From NCBI GenBank assembly GCA_965226825.1, contig CBDDED010000003.1:2728001-2792000 (forward strand): DNA of 64,000 bases, in the 5' to 3' direction. The notes under the pieces were generated by a model. It saw only the letters and a program-made list of their open reading frames with translations, ran no database searches and was not told the DNA's origin. A program made the position numbers and the translations under genes. Positions 58,119-64,000 of the stretch are shown here, in pieces. Positions within the stretch are counted from its first letter, which is position 1. Every line of letters starts with the position of its first letter. The DNA comes from Io17-Chloro-G2 sp965226825. GTDB lineage: Bacteria; Chloroflexota; Dehalococcoidia; Lucifugimonadales; UBA3495.

Positions 58119-58144
58119 ATTTTCGCACGAGATTGGAGGCTACC

Positions 58145-59986
58145 TTGACCACGCCCACCGCGAAAAACTCTATCGACCAGGAAAAGCTGCACCGGGAAAG
58201 CATGGCGATTTCGCCCCAAGCTCCGGGAATAATCCCCTTCATGGAAGAGGAAGTCGTCAACTTCGAGGGTGAATCCGCATCGTTCCAGGCCGGTGAGCAG
58301 GACAACGCCGAGTTCACCCCGTTCCGGTTGAAGCAAGGGGTTTACGGCCAGCGCCAGTCCGACGTCCAAATGATACGGGTCAAAATCCCCGGCGGCATTC
58401 TTAATGCCGCTTCCCTGGACGGTCTTGGGACGGTTGCAGACAAGTACGCCCCCCTGGGCAAAGGCCACATCACTACCAGGCAAAACGTTCAATTCCACCA
58501 CATCCCCCTGCCCGAATGCCCGGAAGTCCTCCGGCATTTGGGGACTGTGGGACTCACCAGCCGCGAAGCCTGCGGCAACACCGTTAGAAACGTGGTCGGC
58601 GCTCCCTCCGCCGGCGTATGCCCGGAGGAAGTCTTTGACCCCACTCCGTACCTGACAGCCTATGTCCGGTTTGGAGTGCGTCACCCAATCACCCAGGGTT
58701 TCCCGAGGAAATTCAAAACCGCATTTACCGGCTGCGACGCCCACGACCACGTGGCCGCGGCCATCCAGGACCTGACCTACGTCTCCCAGGTCCGGGAGGT
58801 CGACGGGGTGGTCCAAAAAGGCTTCAAGGTTCACGTCGGCGGGGGCACATCCATCATGCCTCGCCTCGCCAAGCCTCTGTATGAGTTCATTCCGGAAGCG
58901 GATTACCTGCGCATTGGCCTGGCGGTCTGGACCGTTTTCAACAACGCCGACACCCTGCGCAAGAATCGCATGATGGCGCGCCTCAAAGTCCTGATCGACC
59001 GCATCGGGTTAGATGCTTTCAAAGACTTAGTGGAGGAAGAGTTGGCCAAGATTGGCCCCATCGACCCTCAACCCCTCATGCAAGCCGACGCCATTTACCA
59101 GGAGACACCTCCGGCCGTGTCCTCCACTCCCACCAACGGCCAAAACGGCGGCGGGGAATACGCCCGCTGGAAGGCCACCAACGTCTCGCCGCAACGGCAG
59201 CCGGGTTTCAACATGGTCGACGTGAAGCCAACCAGGGGCGACCTCAACGGAGACCAATTCCGGGGTCTGGCCGACATCGTCCGCCGCTTTACCGGCGGCC
59301 GGGCCCAGGCAACCCAGGAGCAGAATCTGGCCCTGCGCTGGGTTCCCGATTCAAGCCTGCATGACGTGTGGGAAGCCCTGAAAACGATTGACCTGGCGGA
59401 ATCGGGCGCCCACACCATCACCAACGTGGTGTCCTGCCCGGGAACCGACAGCTGCAAACTGGGGATCACCGCCTCCATGGGATTGGCCAAAGCGCTCAAG
59501 TCGGAGATAGAGTCCTGGGACGGGTTGTTGGAGGACGAGGGAGTCCAGAACATCCGCATCAAGATGAGCGGCTGTCCCAACGGCTGTGGGCTGCACCACA
59601 TCGCCAACATCGGGTTCCACGGCGCCGCCGTCAAGGGACCCGACGGCGAGCAGATCCCGGCCTACGAGATGTTCCTGGGCGGCAACTACGGCGACAACCG
59701 GGTGGAAGACTCCAAGATTGGGACCCGCATCCCCAAGGTGAAGGTTCCCGCCAAAGCGGTGCCGGTGGTGGTCAAACAAATCGCCACCTATTTCAAGGAT
59801 AGCCGCCTGGAAGGGGAAGGCTTTAACAAGTTCCTGGACCGGGTCGGACTCGAAGAAGTGACTGCGATCGCCGTAAAAGGCCAGACCTCTGCCGAATCCG
59901 TGGCGCCTGAGTCCGACATGTACTTCGACTGGGAGCGGACCAATATCTACAAATTGGAACGCGGCGAGGGAGAGTGCGCCGTCTAA
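58145..59986 (+). CDS. Siroheme/4Fe-4S sulfite or nitrite reductase
   Basis: A 613-residue ferredoxin-type reductase. Two ferredoxin-like half domains alternate with siroheme-binding domains. Cluster and siroheme ligands are visible: C431 and C437 in VSCPGTDSCKLG, and C477 and C481 in MSGCPNGCGLHH. The enzyme makes six-electron reductions (sulfite to sulfide, or nitrite to ammonia); the two substrates cannot be told apart with certainty, but the Cys-rich leader favours sulfite. The TTG start at 58145 is set by GGAGG five bases upstream. The following gene for uroporphyrinogen-III synthase supplies the siroheme precursor. Confidence 0.85.
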   Translation: MTTPTAKNSIDQEKLHRESMAISPQAPGIIPFMEEEVVNFEGESASFQAGEQDNAEFTPFRLKQGVYGQRQSDVQMIRVKIPGGILNAASLDGLGTVADKYAPLGKGHITTRQNVQFHHIPLPECPEVLRHLGTVGLTSREACGNTVRNVVGAPSAGVCPEEVFDPTPYLTAYVRFGVRHPITQGFPRKFKTAFTGCDAHDHVAAAIQDLTYVSQVREVDGVVQKGFKVHVGGGTSIMPRLAKPLYEFIPEADYLRIGLAVWTVFNNADTLRKNRMMARLKVLIDRIGLDAFKDLVEEELAKIGPIDPQPLMQADAIYQETPPAVSSTPTNGQNGGGEYARWKATNVSPQRQPGFNMVDVKPTRGDLNGDQFRGLADIVRRFTGGRAQATQEQNLALRWVPDSSLHDVWEALKTIDLAESGAHTITNVVSCPGTDSCKLGITASMGLAKALKSEIESWDGLLEDEGVQNIRIKMSGCPNGCGLHHIANIGFHGAAVKGPDGEQIPAYEMFLGGNYGDNRVEDSKIGTRIPKVKVPAKAVPVVVKQIATYFKDSRLEGEGFNKFLDRVGLEEVTAIAVKGQTSAESVAPESDMYFDWERTNIYKLERGEGECAV

Positions 59987-60007
59987 TGCGTTTGGCGCCG
60001 GAGCACC

Positions 60008-60841
60008 GTGGCATCGCTCAACGGTAAGATCGTCGCATACCTGGAAGCAAGGATGCGCTCCGAGATGGGGAACCTCATCGAGCGCCATGGCGGTGTCCCC
60101 TACGCTGCGCCGGTGCTTCAAGAAAAATATCTGACCGGCAGCCCGGAAATCCGGCAGTTGGTCGAAGATGTTTGCCAGGACCGCTTGGACGTGGTGGTCC
60201 TCCTCACCGGCGTCGGGACTCGGGCCCTGGTGGAAGCCGCCGACTCAATGGGGTTGAAGGACCGGTTCCTGACTTCCCTAAATCAGCGCACGATTATCGC
60301 CCGCAGCCCCAAGCCGGCCCGCGTGCTGCGCCAGCACAACATCCACATCGACCTGATGCCGCCGGAACCCTACACTTCCCAAGACCTGATCAAGGCCCTG
60401 GGCCCCATAGATCTCAACGGCAAGGCCCTGGCGGTCCAGGCTTACGGGGCGCCCAACGGATACCTGACGCGAAGCCTTCGGGAATTAGGAGCGGAGGTCC
60501 GGGAAGTCACTTTGTATACTTGGGACTTACCGGCTGACACGTCGCCGGTCTTGACGTTGATTCAGGACTTGGCGAAGGGGAAAGTCCACGCTCTCGCGTT
60601 TACCAGCCAGCCGCAGGTAGGGAACCTGCTCGCCATTGCTTCCGGGGCAGACCAGGAAGAATCTCTGCGGTCCAGCCTGGCCGGGGGAGCGGTAGCGGTC
60701 GCCTCAGTAGGCCCGGTGTGCTCCCGGCGGTTGACCGAGGCGGGTTTCAGGATTGACGTAGAACCCGAGCACCCCCACATGGGGAACCTGGTAATGGCTA
60801 TAGGCGACCACTTCCAGGCGGCTGAATCTCCGGCGCGCTAG
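60008..60841 (+). CDS. hemD: Uroporphyrinogen-III synthase
   Basis: A 277-residue HemD: GKIVAYLEARMRSEMGNLIE, then VVVLLTGVGTRALVEAADSM and later KVHALAFTSQPQVGNLLAIA and EHPHMGNLVMAIGDHF. The enzyme inverts ring D and closes the tetrapyrrole, giving the precursor of siroheme and haem. It begins with GTG, 21 bp after the reductase stop, with GGAG upstream, in one operon with the reductase. Placing it there links siroheme supply to sulfite/nitrite reduction. HemD sequences diverge strongly, so this rests on length, pattern and context. Confidence 0.8.
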   Translation: MASLNGKIVAYLEARMRSEMGNLIERHGGVPYAAPVLQEKYLTGSPEIRQLVEDVCQDRLDVVVLLTGVGTRALVEAADSMGLKDRFLTSLNQRTIIARSPKPARVLRQHNIHIDLMPPEPYTSQDLIKALGPIDLNGKALAVQAYGAPNGYLTRSLRELGAEVREVTLYTWDLPADTSPVLTLIQDLAKGKVHALAFTSQPQVGNLLAIASGADQEESLRSSLAGGAVAVASVGPVCSRRLTEAGFRIDVEPEHPHMGNLVMAIGDHFQAAESPAR

Positions 60842-60881
60842 CCCCCTTCCCACTGGCGGGGTGAGCCTGCCGCCCCTGACG

Positions 60882-61280
60882 TCACTGCTTGAGCCACTTC
60901 TTCAGCCGGTCAACCTTGGAATCCGGATCTTCCACCAACCGCCCTCGCCACCGCTTTTCCAAAGACCCGTAGCTGGGTTTGATGAAGAACAGCACGTAAG
61001 CGCCCACCAGAACCGCCAGACCGACCCAAATCAAAGGATTGAACCCCGAGATGATACCGATCAGAAATATTACCAACCCGCCCAGCATCATCTTGCCGGG
61101 TGAGAACACTCCCCTCCTGCGCCTGGGACGGTTGCCGGACCGGGAGGAGCTGCCCAAAACCCTTTGGACTTCCGGGGAATCCTCAGGGGCCGTGGGCCGT
61201 TGACTCGGACTTTCCAACGGCGGGGCTTCACCGGACCTGCGTAGAATCTCTTCTATTTCATCCTGATACTTTTCAGGCAT
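60882..61280 (-). CDS. Small membrane protein (132 aa)
   Basis: The N-terminal 55 residues are charged and basic (MPEKYQDEIEEILRRSGEAP, then RSGNRPRRRRGVFSPGK). Two membrane helices follow (MMLGGLVIFLIGIISGFNPL, then IWVGLAVLVGAYVLFFIKPS) and a charged tail. This is a common type of uncharacterised membrane protein in Chloroflexota. It is convergent with hemD. Confidence 0.7.
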   Translation of the reverse strand: MPEKYQDEIEEILRRSGEAPPLESPSQRPTAPEDSPEVQRVLGSSSRSGNRPRRRRGVFSPGKMMLGGLVIFLIGIISGFNPLIWVGLAVLVGAYVLFFIKPSYGSLEKRWRGRLVEDPDSKVDRLKKWLKQ

Positions 61281-61473
61281 AACGCCTCCAGACCGGACTG
61301 ACTCCCCCGCCCGTTCTTTCCCCTAAAAAAAGTCTCCTAACCATTGAACCAAACCCAGGCTCAAATTGATAGTACATCATATATGAAGCCGAGCAACGTG
61401 GAAACGCAGGATGCCCCCAACTATCGCCGAGCTTGATCCCTTGCCTCAGGACTAAAACCCGCCGGGAAGCGAG

Positions 61474-62148
61474 TCAACCGGTCCCGGTGGCATCCGGCTT
61501 ATCGGGAGAGGTATTGCCTGTAACCAAAAAGATAACCCTCTCGGCGATATTGGTAGAGCGGTCGGCGATCCTCTCCAGATCGTGGGCGACCCAGAGCAGG
61601 TGGGTGGATCGCTCGATACGTTTTGGCTCCCGGGACATACCGGCAAACAAATCCCGGCAGACCTCTCGGTACAAAGTGTCCACCTTATCGTCATCATCCC
61701 AAATTTGCCGGGCAGCCTCAACGTCCCGGTCAACCCAGGCCTGCAGACTGCGGCGCAGCATGTCTATGCCATAATTGGACATGCGCTTCAAATCATCGAT
61801 GGGTTCGAACACGGGCTCGTCGCCGATAATGATACCCACCTTGCCTATTCCCTCAGCGTAGTCCCCCATTCGCTCCAACTCCACCGCTATCTGGAGGACG
61901 GCGATCAGCGTTCGAAGATCGATTGCCAGGGGCTGCTGAGTGGCAATAAGGTCTATCGAACTCTCTTCAAGCTTGAACCTCAGCCGGTTGATGTGTTCGT
62001 CATCTTTCACCACTTCAAACGAAGCGGTGAGGTCCCGCCGTTCCAGGGCGTCCATCGACTTGACGATGGCCCCTTCGACCAGCAGGCCCAACTCAAGCAA
62101 ACCATTTTGCAGCTCAATCAGGCTGCGGTCGAAGTCACCCCTCAACAT
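61474..62148 (-). CDS. phoU: Phosphate-uptake regulator PhoU
   Basis: A 224-residue helical protein with two repeats of the PhoU metal-binding pattern: LVEGAIVKSMDALERRDLTA and MGDYAEGIGKVGIIIGDEP, then VWVAHDLERIADRSTNIAER-like ending (LLWVAHDLERIADRSTNIAE). The E/D-x-x-x-D residues bind metal ions. PhoU tells the Pst transporter and the histidine kinase when phosphate is plentiful. It is the last gene of the pst operon, 15 bp after pstB. Confidence 0.92.
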   Translation of the reverse strand: MLRGDFDRSLIELQNGLLELGLLVEGAIVKSMDALERRDLTASFEVVKDDEHINRLRFKLEESSIDLIATQQPLAIDLRTLIAVLQIAVELERMGDYAEGIGKVGIIIGDEPVFEPIDDLKRMSNYGIDMLRRSLQAWVDRDVEAARQIWDDDDKVDTLYREVCRDLFAGMSREPKRIERSTHLLWVAHDLERIADRSTNIAERVIFLVTGNTSPDKPDATGTG

Positions 62149-62163
62149 TTTTCCGCCCCATAT

Positions 62164-62937
62164 TCAGCCGAATCGTCCGGTTATGTATGCTTCCGTACGT
62201 TCATCCCGTGGATTGGTAAAGATTTGGCGGCTCTCACCGTATTCCGCCAGTATGCCAGTCCGAGTCTCTTCCGTCATCATGAAGGCCGTGTAATGGGATA
62301 CGCGGGCAGCCTGTTGCATGTTATGGGTGACTATGACAATGGAATACTCCTCGGCCAATTCCCGCATTACCTCTTCAATTGCCAGGGTGGCTATGGGGTC
62401 CAGGGCCGAGCATGGCTCATCCATCAGGATCACCTGGGGCTTCACCGCCAGTGTGCGGGCGATGCAAAGGCGTTGCTGCTGACCGCCGGATAAGCTGAGG
62501 GCGCTGGTACGCAACCGGTCCTTGACCTCATCCCACAGCGCCGCCCGTTTAAGGGACGTCTCCACCAACTCGGCCATGTCACCCCTGAACCCGTTAATTT
62601 TTGGCCCGAAGGCCACGTTGTCAAAGATGGACTTAGGAAAGGGATTGGGCCGTTGGAACACCATCCCTATCTGGAACCTGATCTCGGCGGGGTCGACGTG
62701 CTCGGCGTAAAGGTCCTCCCCGTGGAAATAGACCTTGCCGGTGGTGCTGGCGGTGGGGATTAACTCGTTCATGCGGTTGAAGCATCGCAACAGGGTGCTC
62801 TTGCCGCAGCCCGAAGGCCCGATGATGGCCGTGATCTGGTTACTTGGAACGTCCAAGGTCACATCGGTTACAGCGCGCTTGGTCCCGTAGTAAACGCTCA
62901 GGTTGTCCGTGCGGAGAATGCTCTCTGTGCTTGGCAT
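62164..62937 (-). CDS. pstB: Phosphate ABC transporter ATP-binding protein PstB
   Basis: A 257-residue ABC ATPase: Walker A GPSGCGKST, phosphate-family signature LSGGQQQRLCIARTLAVKP, Walker B VILMDEPCSALDP and switch His in IVIVTHNMQQAAR. It powers phosphate uptake by PstSCA. ATG 62937 gives the usual N-terminus (MPSTESILRTDNLSVYYG); a TTG four codons upstream (62949) overlaps the pstA stop as TTGA and is an alternative start. It is followed by phoU. Confidence 0.95.
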   Translation of the reverse strand: MPSTESILRTDNLSVYYGTKRAVTDVTLDVPSNQITAIIGPSGCGKSTLLRCFNRMNELIPTASTTGKVYFHGEDLYAEHVDPAEIRFQIGMVFQRPNPFPKSIFDNVAFGPKINGFRGDMAELVETSLKRAALWDEVKDRLRTSALSLSGGQQQRLCIARTLAVKPQVILMDEPCSALDPIATLAIEEVMRELAEEYSIVIVTHNMQQAARVSHYTAFMMTEETRTGILAEYGESRQIFTNPRDERTEAYITGRFG

Positions 62938-62945
62938 AGTCGACG

Positions 62946-63824
62946 TCAAATCCTATTCCCAAACTTGTACCTCAGGAACACGGCCCCGGCGTTCATTATG
63001 AACAGAAGAACGAGCAGAACCATGATGCCCGCCGCTGCCGCTTCGTGGAACCCGGCCTGAGGCCGCGAAGTCCAGTTGAATATCTGGATCGGCAGCACCG
63101 TGAACCGGCTCATTGGCCCGTCCGGTGCAAAGGGAACAAAGGTGAGCGCTCCCATCACGATGAGCGGCGCCGTTTCTCCCATGGCCCGGCTTACCGCCAG
63201 GATCACGCCGGTCAATATGCCGGAGAACGCCTGGGGCAGGACCAGGTGCCACACCGCCTGCCACCGGCTGGCCCCCAGGGCAAAACCGCCCTCCCTGATG
63301 GATGGGGGCACTGCCCTGATGGCTTCCTGGGAAGCAATTATTATCACGGGAAGCACCAGCAGGGCCAGGGTGAATCCTCCGGCCAGCACGCTCTTGCCCA
63401 GGGACAGGCTCCTGACGAATATCTCCAACCCAAGGATTCCATACACAATGGAAGGCACTCCGGCCAGGTTGGCAATGTTTATCTGGATTATCCTCGTAAA
63501 TCTTTGACGCGTCGCATACTCTTCCAGGTAGATGGCCGCTCCCACGCCCAGCACAAATGAGGCAACCCCGGCAATCCCAATGACGTAAATGCTGCCCAGC
63601 ACGGCTGCCTGGATCCCCGCCCTTTCCGGGAACCGCGATGGGAAGCTGGTCAGGAAAGACCATTCAACCCGGTTATAGCCCTGCACTGCGATGTAAATGA
63701 GCAGCACTGCAAGCATCCCCAGGGCGATGATGATGGCCAACATGCACATCCCGGCAAAGATTGTGCTCTTACGTTTGCGCCAGGCTAGCCGCCTTTGTGC
63801 TTCAGTTTGCTGAACTGCTGCCAT
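62946..63824 (-). CDS. pstA: Phosphate ABC transporter permease PstA
   Basis: A 292-residue inner-membrane permease with six membrane segments and the EAA-type loop ASQEAIRAVPPSIREGGFAL, then GASRWQAVWHLVLPQAFSGI, the family's hallmark of contact with PstB. The ATG at 63824 overlaps the pstC stop (TAATG), which decides this start over the longer frame to 63860. It works with PstC as the heterodimeric phosphate channel. Confidence 0.93.
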   Translation of the reverse strand: MAAVQQTEAQRRLAWRKRKSTIFAGMCMLAIIIALGMLAVLLIYIAVQGYNRVEWSFLTSFPSRFPERAGIQAAVLGSIYVIGIAGVASFVLGVGAAIYLEEYATRQRFTRIIQINIANLAGVPSIVYGILGLEIFVRSLSLGKSVLAGGFTLALLVLPVIIIASQEAIRAVPPSIREGGFALGASRWQAVWHLVLPQAFSGILTGVILAVSRAMGETAPLIVMGALTFVPFAPDGPMSRFTVLPIQIFNWTSRPQAGFHEAAAAGIMVLLVLLFIMNAGAVFLRYKFGNRI

Positions 63825-64000
63825 TATTCGTACTGTTCCCTGAACCTGCGGACCACCCATTGGCTCAGCAGGTTCATAACCAGGGTCATCATAAAGAGTG
63901 TCAGGGCCACGGCGAATATCGTCTTGAATTCCAGGGTTCCCGCGGGAGCGTCCCCAAGGCTCACCTGCACGATGTAGGCCGTCATTGTTTCGATCGGCAC
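63824..64000 (-). CDS. pstC: Phosphate ABC transporter permease PstC, C-terminal part
   Basis: The gene continues beyond the window. The visible part reads VPIETMTAYIVQVSLGDAPA, then TIFAVALTLFMMTLVMNLLS and ends QWVVRRFREQYE, matching a PstC end (last membrane helix). Its stop TAA (63824-63826) overlaps the pstA ATG. Confidence 0.85.
   Translation of the reverse strand: MPIETMTAYIVQVSLGDAPAGTLEFKTIFAVALTLFMMTLVMNLLSQWVVRRFREQYE

Noticed and set aside
61582..62493. 303-codon plus-strand ORF
   Set aside because: It is antisense to phoU and pstB, both of which carry clear family motifs.

Overview
The window is a moderately GC-rich bacterial chromosome segment that looks like a Chloroflexota genome of the Dehalococcoidia/SAR202 type. 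This assignment is an inference from gene content (thiolase plus DUF35 OB-fold partner, LVIVD-repeat protein, PPC/cohesin/dockerin surface proteins, a Pnkp-Hen1 RNA repair pair, many tyrosine recombinases) and not from a marker phylogeny. Several promoters sit so close to the start codon that the transcripts would be leaderless (genes at 1000 and 40847, and the leader peptide at 57986).

Layout. 1-6.7 kb: small accessory genes, two paralogous coiled-coil/nuclease-like genes, two copies of a structured repeat with 18-19 bp terminal inverted repeats, a serine recombinase and small zinc-ribbon genes. 6.7-16.6 kb: a defence-type island with an ApeA-like HEPN protein, a trypsin-like protease, a tyrosine recombinase with a large inverted repeat just upstream, a zinc-finger/PD-(D/E)XK/HRDC protein and a 910-residue membrane protein. 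The 6.4-13.6 kb part is bracketed by a 38-bp direct repeat. 17.3-20.5 kb: a phosphodiesterase/phosphatase and a lactonase-type beta-propeller. 20.5-36.7 kb: a graveyard of mobile elements (IS21, IS3, an rve-type IS, restriction-modification remnants, three tyrosine recombinases) carrying a few live genes (DHH phosphoesterase, VapBC-type toxin-antitoxin, HNH nuclease, HAD hydrolase, thiolase/DUF35 pair) and tRNA-Thr(CGT) and tRNA-Gly(CCC). 36.9-42.8 kb: the Pnkp-Hen1 RNA-repair operon and an NCS2-type permease fused to an ATPase-like domain, with an IS630 element just upstream of it. 44.1-50.8 kb: an imelysin/di-haem protein/imelysin/HTTM iron-type cluster in which three of four genes carry frameshifts or a nonsense codon. 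51.2-55.5 kb: cohesin and PPC/cohesin/dockerin surface proteins. 56-64 kb is core-like: rpsU, an LVIVD-repeat protein, siroheme-dependent sulfite/nitrite reductase plus uroporphyrinogen-III synthase, and the Pst phosphate operon (pstC partial, pstA, pstB, phoU).

The most notable signal is upstream of the sulfite/nitrite reductase. A near-consensus promoter is followed almost at once by a 16-codon ORF, MVMVEAPACTCTCPPT, with three alternating Cys codons. Its stop codon lies in the loop of a terminator-like hairpin, and a second terminator-like hairpin follows before the gene. This looks like a cysteine-responsive leader-peptide attenuator controlling sulfur assimilation and siroheme supply. 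The second is the pair of structured repeats at 681-852 and 2837-3031, which share terminal inverted repeats and an apical hairpin with a compensatory base-pair change.
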